DNA from: Marisediminicola senii
GTDB taxonomy: Bacteria > Actinomycetota > Actinomycetes > Actinomycetales > Microbacteriaceae
Reading direction: 5' to 3'
Length of the DNA stretch: 58,362 nt
Assembly (NCBI RefSeq): GCF_011057645.1
Contig: NZ_JAALGE010000013.1
Location: 1 to 58,362, forward strand
Shown: piece after piece, positions 9,901 through 16,928 of the stretch
Position numbering within the stretch: the first letter of the stretch is position 1
How the letters are laid out: each line of letters begins with the position of its first letter
The notes under the pieces: generated by a model
What the model was told of the DNA's origin: nothing
The model's database searches: none
Seen by the model: only the letters and a program-made list of their open reading frames with translations
Program-made: the position numbers and the translations under genes

Positions 9901-9932
9901 CCACGGCCTCCAGCACCACGGTCTCCGAGTAG
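6927..9932 (+). CDS. topA: DNA topoisomerase I
   Basis: A type IA topoisomerase that relaxes negative supercoils. The N-terminal Toprim starts KLVIVESPAKAKTIAQYL and includes DEDREGEAIAWHL. The catalytic Tyr is residue 323 in GYITYMRTDS. Three C-terminal repeats of the type KDGRFGPYV/NGKFGAYLKKG replace zinc fingers, as in mycobacteria. The final ~110 residues are a Lys/Ala/Pro repeat tail (KKPAAKKPAA), typical of actinobacterial TopA and probably DNA-binding and disordered. The start is a GTG at 6927, chosen for AAGGAG 4 nt upstream. Length is 1001 residues. It heads a run with tmk and holB. Confidence 0.96.
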   Translation: MPGTKKLVIVESPAKAKTIAQYLGDDYEVQASVGHIRDLVEPKNLPAELKKGSLGKFSVDVDNGFEPYYVVSDQKRKTVADLKRALKNADELYLATDEDREGEAIAWHLLDELKPTVPVRRMVFHEITKEAIEHAKQNTRDIDTALVDAQETRRILDRLYGYEISPVLWRKVGPGLSAGRVQSAATRLVVDRERERLAFTAASYWDLLARIAPADGGTEFDSRLARVDGARIAQGKDFDDHGKLTSSATVLDETAAEALSAALRRDDATVTVLSVDSKPYTRRPAAPFTTSTLQQEAARKLRFTARQTMSVAQGLYENGYITYMRTDSPNLSQQAISAARSQAASLYGADTVPEKPRMYSGKNKSAQEAHEAIRPAGDTFRTPPELQSTLRGNDWKLYDLIWKRTVASQMADAKGSTASVVVSAAAATSLAEFPGQGPTVAEFTASGTVITFRGFLQAYEESRDEERNAAAEPSEAKLPPLTPGQLLSIAAVEAKGHETSAPPRYTEASLVKTLEELGIGRPSTYASIISTIIDRGYVTPRGQSLVPNWIAFSVVRLLEQFFGDLVQYDFTADMENDLDRIAGGSQDRVDWLKDFYFGSDKHRGLRNVIDNLGDIDAKSINSIAITADITLRIGKYGPYLEVEPDAAAPVEGADPVTPRRVNLPQDLAPDELTAAKAQELVDAPVVSDRVIGINPDNGKRIVAKDGRFGPYVTELEPDPEPEPEAPATAETVDPATGEVTPAPKKKAPAKKPAAVKPRTASIFKSMDLATVDLPTALRLLALPRVVGQDPETSDDITAQNGKFGAYLKKGTDTRSLTSEDQIFDIDLPGALELFAQPKYGGRAASSALKEFDADPESGKPIKIKDGRFGAYVTDGTTNATIPRGETIEEIDFERAVQMLADKRAKGPAKPRAATAKKPAAKKPAAKKPAAAKTAAAKTPAAKKPAAAKPAAAKKPAVAQTTAAKPTTARKPAGTTARGAAAKNPATTTAASTTASSTTVSE

Positions 9933-9933
9933 C

Positions 9934-10551
9934 GTGGCCGGGCTCTTCATCACACTGGAGGGCGGCGACGGGTCGGGAAAGTCGACCCAGTCCGCCCTCC
10001 TCGCGCAGTGGCTGGTCTCGGAGGGGCATACGGTCGTGCATTCCCGCGAACCGGGCGGCACCGACCTCGGCCTCGAGCTGCGCGAGATCATCCTGCACAG
10101 CCGCGGTCACATCGTTCCCCGTGCCGAGGCGCTGCTGTATGCCGCCGATCGCGCACACAATGTGGCGACGGTGGTGCGCCCGGCGATGGATCGCGGTGAG
10201 ATCGTCATCCAGGATCGCTACCTCGATTCATCCGTCGCCTACCAGGGAGCGGGCAGGGTGCTCGACGGTTCCGAGGTGCGTGACCTGTCGCTCTGGGCCG
10301 CCGAGGGGCTGCTGCCCGACCTCACCGTGCTGCTCGACCTCGGCGTGGCGGAGAGCCGCGCCAGGCTCGACGCCGACGAGAAGGTATTCGACCGCCTCGA
10401 ATCCGAGAAGGCGGAGTTCCACGACCGCGTGCGCACCTCGTTCCTCGCACTCGCGGCGGCGGAGCCCGACCGGTTCCTCGTGCTCGATGCCGCCCGTGCC
10501 ATCGATGAGCTGGCAGAGGCGATCAGGGTGCGGGTGGCAACGCTGCTGTGA
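9934..10551 (+). CDS. tmk: Thymidylate kinase
   Basis: Phosphorylates dTMP to dTDP for DNA synthesis. The P-loop GGDGSGKST is at residues 10-18, the DRE-type motif is HSREPGGTDLG, the dTMP-binding segment is QDRYLDSSVAYQGAGR and the LID region follows. The 205-residue length is normal. The GTG start lies one base after the topA stop, so translation is probably coupled. The gene order topA-tmk-holB is common in actinobacteria. Confidence 0.95.
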   Translation: MAGLFITLEGGDGSGKSTQSALLAQWLVSEGHTVVHSREPGGTDLGLELREIILHSRGHIVPRAEALLYAADRAHNVATVVRPAMDRGEIVIQDRYLDSSVAYQGAGRVLDGSEVRDLSLWAAEGLLPDLTVLLDLGVAESRARLDADEKVFDRLESEKAEFHDRVRTSFLALAAAEPDRFLVLDAARAIDELAEAIRVRVATLL

Positions 10552-10614
10552 CCGTCGTCGTACCGCCCCTGAACACCCCAGGGGGATGTCCGTGCCCCCG
10601 GTTAGGCTTGCGCC

Positions 10615-11778
10615 ATGTCCGTATGGGATGACTTGACCGGGCAGGCCGATGCCATCGCCACCTTTCGGGCGGCCGCCGAGGAGTCCCTGGCCGGCGACGC
10701 TAGCCGGTCGATGACGCACTCGTGGCTCATCACCGGGCCGCCGGGGTCGGGGCGTTCCAACCTCGCGTACGCGTTTGCGGCGGCGCTGCTCAGCAACGGC
10801 AATCCCGACGGGGATACCGCGACCATCCGCCAGGTCGATGCACGCACCCACCCCGACCTCGGCGTGCTCAGCACCGAGAGGGTGATCATCACCATTGACG
10901 AGGTGCGCACCCTCGTCAAGAACTCGAACTATTCGCCATCGGCCGCGCGCTACCGCGTGATGATCATCGAGGATGCCGATCGCATGCGGGAGGCGGCATC
11001 CAATGTGCTCCTCAAGGCGCTCGAGGAGCCACCGCCGCGCACCGTCTGGATCCTGTGCGCCCCGAGCGAGGCCGACCTGCTGCCCACCATCCGGTCCAGG
11101 GTGCGCACCGTGCGACTGCGGGTGCCCGCGGTCGCCGACGTCGCCGACCTCATCGCGCGACGCGACGGCATCGACCTCGCCGCAGCCACCAGGGCCGCCC
11201 GCGAGGCCCAGAGCCACATCGGCATGGCGCATCGCCTCGCCACGAACGAGAACGCCCGGCAACGCCGCGAGCAGACCCTGCAGACCGCGCTGCGCATACG
11301 ATCGGTGTCTGACGCGGTCGTCGCGGCCGCGACCCTGCTCGAGGTGGCAGGGCAGGACGCCAAGGCCATCACCGCCGAGCGCGACGCCGAGGAACGCGAG
11401 AACGCGCTGCGGTCGCTCGGGGTCGCGCCGGGTGCCACGGTGCCGCCCGCCCTCCGGTCGCAGCTGAAGGCCCTCGAAGAAGACCAGAAGAGGCGCGCGA
11501 CCCGCAGCCTCCGCGACGGCATCGACCGCATCATGGTCGACCTGCTCTCTCTCTACCGCGACATCCTGCTGCTGCAGCTCGGCGTGGGCGGCGAGCTCGT
11601 CAACGCGAGCATCATGCCCGACCTCCGGCGGGCGAGCGCCGCTGCCACCCCGGAGCAGACCCTCGCCACCCTCGACGCGATCGCCGAGGCACGGCGCCGC
11701 ATCGAGGGCAATATCGCCCCCGCGCTCGCGCTCGAGGCGATGCTGATCACTGCAACCCGACGAACGGCCCAGCAATGA
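10615..11778 (+). CDS. holB: DNA polymerase III delta' subunit
   Basis: A clamp-loader subunit with N-terminal WLITGPPGSGRSNLAYAF, a degenerate P-loop in which Lys is replaced by Arg, as expected for the non-hydrolysing delta' subunit. RVMIIEDADRMREAASNVLLKALEEPP and the sensor segment IRSRVRTVRLRVP follow. It is 387 residues long. The usual zinc-binding Cys cluster after the P-loop is not obvious. No Shine-Dalgarno is seen; instead TAGGCT (10603-10608) lies six bases before the ATG, suggesting a leaderless transcript in addition to readthrough from tmk. Confidence 0.9.
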   Translation: MSVWDDLTGQADAIATFRAAAEESLAGDASRSMTHSWLITGPPGSGRSNLAYAFAAALLSNGNPDGDTATIRQVDARTHPDLGVLSTERVIITIDEVRTLVKNSNYSPSAARYRVMIIEDADRMREAASNVLLKALEEPPPRTVWILCAPSEADLLPTIRSRVRTVRLRVPAVADVADLIARRDGIDLAAATRAAREAQSHIGMAHRLATNENARQRREQTLQTALRIRSVSDAVVAAATLLEVAGQDAKAITAERDAEERENALRSLGVAPGATVPPALRSQLKALEEDQKRRATRSLRDGIDRIMVDLLSLYRDILLLQLGVGGELVNASIMPDLRRASAAATPEQTLATLDAIAEARRRIEGNIAPALALEAMLITATRRTAQQ

Positions 11779-13316
11779 CCCGCCCCGCACGCACCCGCGC
11801 CGCCACCGTCGTCGCGGCGGTGCTTGCCGCCACCCTGATGCTCACCGGGTGCGTGTCACAGTTCCTACCCACCCAGCCGAATGCGACCTCGACCCCCACC
11901 GGCGAAGAAGTCGCGGCAGAGATCGAGCCGTTCTACTCGCAGGTGCTCACCTGGCGTGCGTGCGAGGGCGAGTTCCAGTGCGCCACGGCCGAGGCCCCCC
12001 TCGACTGGAACGACCCGCAACGCGACTCGATCGACCTCGCCCTCATCCGGTCCTCCGCCGACGGCACGGCCATGGGGTCTCTGCTGATCAACCCGGGCGG
12101 GCCGGGCGGCTCCGGCTACGACTTCGTGCGCGACAGCCTCGACTACGCGGTGTCCGACCGGCTGCAGGGCAGCTACGACACCGTCGGCTTCGACCCCCGC
12201 GGCGTCAACCGGTCATCGGCCGTCTCCTGCTACGACGACCCGAGCGAGCTCGACGGGTTTCTGTTCGACATCGCCGAGAACCCGGTGGGAACCCCGGAGT
12301 ACATCGGCGAACTGGAGCAGTCGTCTGCCGCGTTCGGCCAGGCGTGCCTCGAGCACACCGGAGACCTGCTCGGGTTCGTCGACACCGTCAGCGCGGCGAA
12401 GGACCTCGACATGCTGCGGGCCATCCTCGGCGATGAGAAGCTCAACTACCTCGGCTACTCGTACGGCACCCTGCTCGGCGCCACCTACGCCGACCTGTTT
12501 CCCGACAAGACCGGCAAGCTCGTGCTCGATGGCGCGATCGACCCCTCCACCTCTGACTTCGACGTCACGGCCACGCAGGCCCAGGGCTTCGAGAGTGCGC
12601 TGCGGGCCTACCTCGAGGATTGCGTCGGAACGACCGACTGCCCATTCCGCGGCAGCGTCGACCAGGCGGCCCTACAGGTCAAGGCAGTGCTCGACAGCCT
12701 CGCCGGGAGCCCGCTGCGCGCGACCGACGGTCGGCAACTCGGCAGCAGCAACATGTTCACCGCGATCATCCTGCCGCTCTACAGCGTCGACAACTGGCCG
12801 TACCTGAGCGAGCTGTTCGCGAGCGTCATGTCGGGAGATGCCGACTACGCCTTCCTGCTCGCCGACAGCTACTACTCGCGCGATGAAGACGGCACGTACG
12901 CCGACAACTCGACCGAGGCGTTCATCGCCATCAACTGCCTCGACTACGCGGTGACGAGCACGACGGAGACCCTCGAGGCAGAAGCCGCCGAACTCGCCCG
13001 GCTCGCACCGGTGTTCGGGCCGTCGATGTCGTACGGCGGAACGGCCTGCGCGTCGTGGCCGTTCGAGTCCACCCGGGAACGCGTCGCCATCGCCGCAGAG
13101 GGTTCGGCACCCATCGTCGTCATCGGCACCACGAACGACCCGGCGACGCCGTACGTCTGGGCCGAGAACCTGGCCGGCCAGCTTGAAAACGGGCTGCTCG
13201 TCACCTACGAGGGGGAGGGGCACACCGCCTACAACAAGTCCAACGACTGCATCAACGACGCGGTCGACGACTTCTTCATCTCCGACACGCCCCCGGCCGA
13301 CCAGACCGTCTGCTGA
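11775..13316 (+). CDS. Alpha/beta-hydrolase lipoprotein (tripeptidyl-aminopeptidase-like)
   Basis: A 513-residue membrane-anchored hydrolase. The signal peptide ends in lipobox LTGC, predicting lipidation at about Cys 26. INPGGPGGSGYDF forms the oxyanion region and GYSYGTLLGATYAD holds the nucleophile Ser. The C-terminus carries a TAP-like domain with VIGTTNDPATPYVWAENL and the catalytic His in EGEGHTAYNKSNDC. Homologues are secreted or anchored peptidases such as Streptomyces SlpD/SlpE. The ATG overlaps the holB stop by four bases (ATGA). The substrate, a peptide or an ester, is not known. Confidence 0.88.
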   Translation: MTRPARTRAATVVAAVLAATLMLTGCVSQFLPTQPNATSTPTGEEVAAEIEPFYSQVLTWRACEGEFQCATAEAPLDWNDPQRDSIDLALIRSSADGTAMGSLLINPGGPGGSGYDFVRDSLDYAVSDRLQGSYDTVGFDPRGVNRSSAVSCYDDPSELDGFLFDIAENPVGTPEYIGELEQSSAAFGQACLEHTGDLLGFVDTVSAAKDLDMLRAILGDEKLNYLGYSYGTLLGATYADLFPDKTGKLVLDGAIDPSTSDFDVTATQAQGFESALRAYLEDCVGTTDCPFRGSVDQAALQVKAVLDSLAGSPLRATDGRQLGSSNMFTAIILPLYSVDNWPYLSELFASVMSGDADYAFLLADSYYSRDEDGTYADNSTEAFIAINCLDYAVTSTTETLEAEAAELARLAPVFGPSMSYGGTACASWPFESTRERVAIAAEGSAPIVVIGTTNDPATPYVWAENLAGQLENGLLVTYEGEGHTAYNKSNDCINDAVDDFFISDTPPADQTVC

Positions 13317-13379
13317 CCCCGCGACCGCCCAGCTGCGCGCGGCGACCGGCAACGGTGCCGGCGCGCCAGGGGCGTGACC

Positions 13380-13413
13380 CGCAGTTTGTGTCGCCCCGTG
13401 CGAACTGCGACAC
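13380..13413. promoter_or_regulatory. Overlapping inverted repeats upstream of TetR gene, likely operator
   Basis: Two interleaved inverted repeats lie just before the TetR start: CGCAGTT (13380-13386) with AACTGCG (13403-13409), and GTGTCGC (13388-13394) with GCGACAC (13407-13413). Half-sites of this size and position fit an autoregulatory TetR operator. Confidence 0.55.
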
Positions 13414-13421
13414 TCGGGGGC

Positions 13422-14060
13422 ATGACCGCCGAACCCCAGGGCCTCCGCGAGCGCAAGCGCCTCGCGACCCGCCGCGCGATCCAGCTCGCGGTGCTCAGCC
13501 TCGTTCTCGAGCGGGGTTTCGACTCGGTCACCATCGATGACATCAGCGCCAGGGCGGATGTTGCCCCGCGCACCTTTTTCAACTACTTCGCGTCGAAGGA
13601 AGCCGCCATCGTCGGCGATCCGCTCACCATCCCGGCCGGCGTGCACCTGGAGACCTTCGTGGTCGCGGGCCCGCATTCCGACCTGTTCCACGACCTGGCG
13701 GTGCTCATCGGCAATGCCGTCGAATCGGTTCCCGCGGAGGTCGACCTCATGCAGCTGCGACGACGCGTGCTGAAATCGCACCCCCACCTGCTCGCCATGC
13801 GTCTCGCCACCATGCGCTCCTTCGAGACGGAGCTCACGACCGTCGTCGCGCGACGCCTCGCCGCGGACGACCCGACCTGGGCCGCCGATTCCGACGCCCT
13901 GCAGGACCGCGCCGAACTGGTCACCCTGATGGCGGTCGGTGCCATGCGCCACGCGTGGGCGCGATGGGCCGACACCGACGGGGAGATCCCCCTCACCGAC
14001 GGGCTGGTCTCGAGTTTCACCCACGTGACCGAGATCGTCGCGCGGGCACCCGCAGAATGA
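13422..14060 (+). CDS. TetR/AcrR family regulator
   Basis: 212 residues with an N-terminal TetR DNA-binding domain: GLRERKRLATRRAIQLAVLSLVLERG, then VTIDDISARADVAPRTFFNYFASKEAAIVG, where the recognition helix is APRTFFNYF. The C-terminal ligand domain is all-helical and not diagnostic. The ATG at 13422 begins immediately after a pair of inverted repeats that probably form its operator. No adjacent divergent target is present, since the upstream hydrolase gene points the same way. It may therefore mainly control itself or distant genes. Confidence 0.88.
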   Translation: MTAEPQGLRERKRLATRRAIQLAVLSLVLERGFDSVTIDDISARADVAPRTFFNYFASKEAAIVGDPLTIPAGVHLETFVVAGPHSDLFHDLAVLIGNAVESVPAEVDLMQLRRRVLKSHPHLLAMRLATMRSFETELTTVVARRLAADDPTWAADSDALQDRAELVTLMAVGAMRHAWARWADTDGEIPLTDGLVSSFTHVTEIVARAPAE

Positions 14061-14106
14061 TCGGCTAGGCTGTTGAGCTGTGTCGCCGGAGAAATCCGGC
14101 GTGCAC

Positions 14107-14179
14107 GCCGCCTTAGCTCAGTCGGTAGAGCATCTCACTCGTAATGAGAAGGTCGTCAGTTCGATTCTGACAGGCGGCT
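14107..14179 (+). tRNA. tRNA-Thr (CGT)
   Basis: A complete cloverleaf. The acceptor stem is GCCGCCT/AGGCGGC with discriminator T, the D-arm is TTAGCTCAGTCGGTAGAGC, the anticodon stem TCTCA/TGAGA encloses loop CTCGTAA with anticodon CGT, and the T-arm is GTCAGTTCGATTCTGAC. CCA is not encoded. A TAGGCT element at 14066-14071 may be the -10 box. Confidence 0.95.
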
Positions 14180-14328
14180 CCGTTCGTAACGCTGGACAGC
14201 AGCATCCATCACCGGAGCTTGTCCTGGTGTCGCGCACCGCGAGCCATCGCCGTGCCACCGGCGCAGGTTACCCTTGGGCTTGCTGCCAGCTCCCCGCGGC
14301 GCACACCCATTGCATCTAAGGAGAACCC

Positions 14329-15222
14329 ATGTCGGTCGGCCTGCTCGCGGTTGTCGATGACATCCTCACCGCCGCCCTCAAGGCGAGCGCGAAGACCGCC
14401 GGGGTCGTCATCGACGACGCGGCCGTGACTCCCCAGTACGTGCAGGGGCTGACCCCGGCGCGCGAGCTCCCCGTGGTCTGGCGCATCGCCCGGGGCAGCC
14501 TGATCAACAAGTTCGTCGTGATCATCCCCCTCGCGCTCCTGCTCTCGGCGTTCGCGCCGTGGGTTCTGCCGTACCTGCTGATCCTCGGCGGTTCGTACCT
14601 GTGCTTCGAGGGCGCCGAGAAGGTCCTGGAGTGGTTCGGCGTGCACCACGCCGCGAAGGACACCGACGTGCGGGATGAGAAGAAGCTGGTGTCCGGCGCC
14701 GTGCGCACCGACCTGATCCTGTCGAGCGAGATCATGCTCATCTCGCTCGCGAGCCTCGACGCCGATCTCGGTATCTGGATGACCCTCGCTGCCCTCGTGG
14801 TGATCGGCCTCGGCATGACGGCCCTCGTCTACGGGGCCGTCGCACTCCTGGTCAAGATCGACGACATCGGCCTTCGCCTCATGAAGAGCGAGGCGCGCGG
14901 GGTGCGCCGCGTCGGTGCGCGCGTCGTCCACTCCATGCCGTTCGTGTTTAAGGCGATCAGCATCATCGGAACGGTCGCCATGCTGTGGGTCGGCGGGCAC
15001 CTGGTGACCGTCAACCTCGCCGAGACCTTCTGGCATGCCCCCTACGACCTGCTGCACGTGGTGACGGACGCCGTCGAGGCGGCCGGACCGGTCGTGGTGT
15101 GGATCGCCGACACAGCGGTGTCTGCCGTATTCGGTGTCGTGCTCGGCATGATCATCGCCGGTGTCGTGATGGCGATCACCCGCGTCGTGAAGCGCCGCGA
15201 ACCGGCCAACGCCGGTCACTGA
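14329..15222 (+). CDS. DUF808 integral membrane protein (YedI-like)
   Basis: 297 residues of the DUF808 family, starting MSVGLLAVVDDILTAALKAS. The hallmark TAGVVIDDAAVTPQYVQGL is followed by WRIARGSLINK and several hydrophobic segments (FVVIIPLALLLSAFA, IWMTLAALVVIGLGMTALV, ISIIGTVAMLWVGG, VFGVVLGMIIAGVVMAI). The function of the family is not established. AAGGAG lies 7 nt before the ATG. It is probably a single transcription unit. The last codons and stop are repeated three more times downstream in 14-bp units. Confidence 0.88.
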   Translation: MSVGLLAVVDDILTAALKASAKTAGVVIDDAAVTPQYVQGLTPARELPVVWRIARGSLINKFVVIIPLALLLSAFAPWVLPYLLILGGSYLCFEGAEKVLEWFGVHHAAKDTDVRDEKKLVSGAVRTDLILSSEIMLISLASLDADLGIWMTLAALVVIGLGMTALVYGAVALLVKIDDIGLRLMKSEARGVRRVGARVVHSMPFVFKAISIIGTVAMLWVGGHLVTVNLAETFWHAPYDLLHVVTDAVEAAGPVVVWIADTAVSAVFGVVLGMIIAGVVMAITRVVKRREPANAGH

Positions 15223-15264
15223 GTCGGCATCACTGAAACGGCGTCATCGAGGCGGCGTCACTGA
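15209..15264 (+). repeat. 14-bp tandem repeat of the DUF808 gene end
   Basis: Four tandem 14-mers: ACGCCGGTCACTGA (the native gene end with its stop), GTCGGCATCACTGA, AACGGCGTCATCGA and GGCGGCGTCACTGA. A fifth GGCGTCACT occurs at the end of the convergent TetR gene. Copies 1, 2 and 4 carry TGA, although a 14-bp period does not keep frame. Confidence 0.8.
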
Positions 15265-15285
15265 CGCGGCCTCGCTCGTCTGGCG

Positions 15286-15555
15286 TCACTCCACCGGATC
15301 GGCGGCGAGGAAGGTGCTTCCCCGGTCTGGCCAGACGTGATCGAGAAGCGCCAGACGGTCGGGAAAGTACCGGTAGATGGTGCCGATCGACACGCCGGCC
15401 AGTTTGGCGACCTGCCCGGTGGTCAGCCGGTCCCGACCCCATTCCGGGTCGGCCAGGATGTCGCGCACGGCCGCTTCGATCGTGGCCACGGTTCGCCCCG
15501 CCCGTTTCTGGCGCGGGGCGTTTCGTAGGACGGGGTTCTCGATCTGCGTGGTCAT
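15286..15555 (-). CDS. Mini-TetR: TetR DNA-binding domain without ligand domain (89 aa)
   Basis: The N-terminal region has KRAGRTVATIEAAVRDIL. A TetR helix-turn-helix follows, LTTGQVAKLAGVSIGTIYRYFPD, and the protein ends soon after at FLAADPVE. TetR proteins are normally near 200 residues; here the C-terminal ligand and dimerisation domain is entirely missing, with a clean stop. The ATG overlaps the stop of the upstream DUF7882-like gene by four bases, so the two are co-expressed. Such short TetR-type proteins next to this small protein are known to me only from Microbacteriaceae. It may act as a constitutive DNA binder. Confidence 0.8.
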   Translation of the reverse strand: MTTQIENPVLRNAPRQKRAGRTVATIEAAVRDILADPEWGRDRLTTGQVAKLAGVSIGTIYRYFPDRLALLDHVWPDRGSTFLAADPVE

Positions 15556-15881
15556 GTGACGACCGCGTGCTCTCGCGCGACGTCGGCCTGGGTCGCCTCG
15601 GGCAGGATCTGCAGCCCCGACGTGCGATGCGTGGTCGCCATCAGCTCTTCGACCCACTGCCGGTTGATGCTCGGCATGGCGCTGTGCGTGAAGTCGAACG
15701 AGACCGGAACGTGCCGGTCGATCCACACCGTGGTGCGGCCGCCCACCTCGTCGGGCTTCGACCAGCTGAACATGAACGATTCGTCTCGCCTGAGCTTCGC
15801 CGTGATGACGATCTGGAGGTGGAGGAGGAGCCTGTCCTCGAAATCCACGATCACGCTGCTGTCGTAGGTAAAAGTACCCAT
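15552..15881 (-). CDS. DUF7882-like small conserved protein
   Basis: A 109-residue soluble protein starting MGTFTYDSSVIVDFEDRLL. HLQIVITAKLRRDESFMFSWSKP, TTVWIDRHVPVSFDF and INRQWVEELMATTHRTSGL follow. The pattern matches short Microbacteriaceae proteins classed as DUF7882 and sometimes labelled as DNA-ligase-associated. No catalytic motif is visible and the function is unknown. The start at 15881 is preferred because it gives the conserved MGTF beginning; the frame stays open ten codons further. It is the first gene of a two-gene unit with the mini-TetR. Confidence 0.7.
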   Translation of the reverse strand: MGTFTYDSSVIVDFEDRLLLHLQIVITAKLRRDESFMFSWSKPDEVGGRTTVWIDRHVPVSFDFTHSAMPSINRQWVEELMATTHRTSGLQILPEATQADVAREHAVVT

Positions 15882-16046
15882 GTCGTCTCCCGGAGAATTT
15901 CGGCTGCGCATTCTCGAAACGGGGACTTGGTCACTCGCCGGCGGCGATCGAATAGTCAGCTGGTAGCAGGATACTCACCTTTGCCAAGATTCCCCCAGTC
16001 TCATCGATGCGGTATCGATTCACCGACGCCGCCTGTTGGCACCCGC

Positions 16047-16697
16047 ATGACAACTATCGGAATCATCGGAGCAGGACACATCGGCAGCCAGATCGCGCGC
16101 ACGGCGATCGAGACCGGCCACGATGTCGTGATCAGCAACTCCCGGGGACCGGAGACCCTGGCCGACCTCATCGCCGAACTGGGCGAGCACGCGACCGCCG
16201 CGACAGCCGAGCAAGCGGGCGCGGCAGGCGACATCGTCGTCGTGACGGTTCCGCTCAAGAACTACCGCGAGGTTCCGGTCGCGCCCCTCGCCGGCAAGAT
16301 CGTCATCGACACCAACAACTACTACCCAGAGCGTGACGGCCAGATCGCCGAGCTCGACTCCGAGTCGGCCACCGTCTCGGGCCTCCTCCAGGCGCACCTG
16401 CCGCAGAGCACCGTCGTGAAGGCGTTCAACCACATCTACTTCGGCGCAATCACCGACGACGCGCTGCCAGAGGGCACCACCAACCGTCGCGCCCTCGCGA
16501 TCGCCGGGGACGACGACAACGCCAAGGCACTCGTCGCGGCGCTGCAGAACCAGTTCGGGTTCGACACGGTCGACGCCGGCACCCTCGACGAGAGCTGGCG
16601 CTTCGAGCGCGACCAGCCCGCCTACGTCGTGCGACAGAACGCCGTCGAACTGCGCGCCAACCTCGCGCTCGCCGAGCGCAACAAGAACAGCCAGTAA
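16047..16697 (+). CDS. NADPH-dependent F420 reductase-like NAD(P)-binding protein
   Basis: 216 residues with N-terminal TIGIIGAGHIGSQIARTAIETGHDVVISNSRGPE, a Rossmann GxGxxG motif with an Asn-Ser-Arg that favours NADP. VVVTVPLKNY and VVKAFNHI follow. The fold is that of coenzyme F420-dependent NADP oxidoreductases and related reductases. Whether it uses F420 cannot be told from sequence alone. The ATG at 16047 gives the canonical start directly at the beta strand; the longer open frame upstream crosses the divergent gene. A hairpin terminator follows. Confidence 0.82.
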   Translation: MTTIGIIGAGHIGSQIARTAIETGHDVVISNSRGPETLADLIAELGEHATAATAEQAGAAGDIVVVTVPLKNYREVPVAPLAGKIVIDTNNYYPERDGQIAELDSESATVSGLLQAHLPQSTVVKAFNHIYFGAITDDALPEGTTNRRALAIAGDDDNAKALVAALQNQFGFDTVDAGTLDESWRFERDQPAYVVRQNAVELRANLALAERNKNSQ

Positions 16698-16711
16698 CCG
16701 GGCTGTTCCTC

Positions 16712-16745
16712 CGGCGGGGCGCTGCAGCACGCGGTCGCCCCGCCG
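16712..16745 (+). terminator. Terminator hairpin after the F420-reductase-like gene
   Basis: A perfect 10-bp stem CGGCGGGGCG/CGCCCCGCCG with a 14-nt loop, 15 bp after the stop codon, with no T-tract. Beyond it, up to the next start at 16929, a GCTGCAG-rich stretch (about 16846-16890) is the only visible feature. Confidence 0.6.
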
Positions 16746-16928
16746 CGGCAGGTCCCGGCGGCAGTTCCGGGCCCAGTTCGAGAATAAACTCAGGTAGATG
16801 ACACCCGCGGGGCGCACCAGCAGGAGCGCTCGCACGGACTCCAGCTCCCCGCAGCTGCAGCTGCAGCCGCAGCCGCCCAGTACACGCCCAGCACCAGCAC
16901 CTCAGTGACGAGACGAACGGACCCCACC

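Noticed and set aside
7947-10091. 714-residue open frame on the minus strand opposite topA
   Set aside because: Antisense shadow of topA and tmk; Arg/Gly-rich translation of complementary high-GC codons.
10740-10790. Mutated P-loop (GSGRS) in holB
   Set aside because: Delta' subunits are non-hydrolysing clamp-loader parts and commonly lack a functional Walker A.
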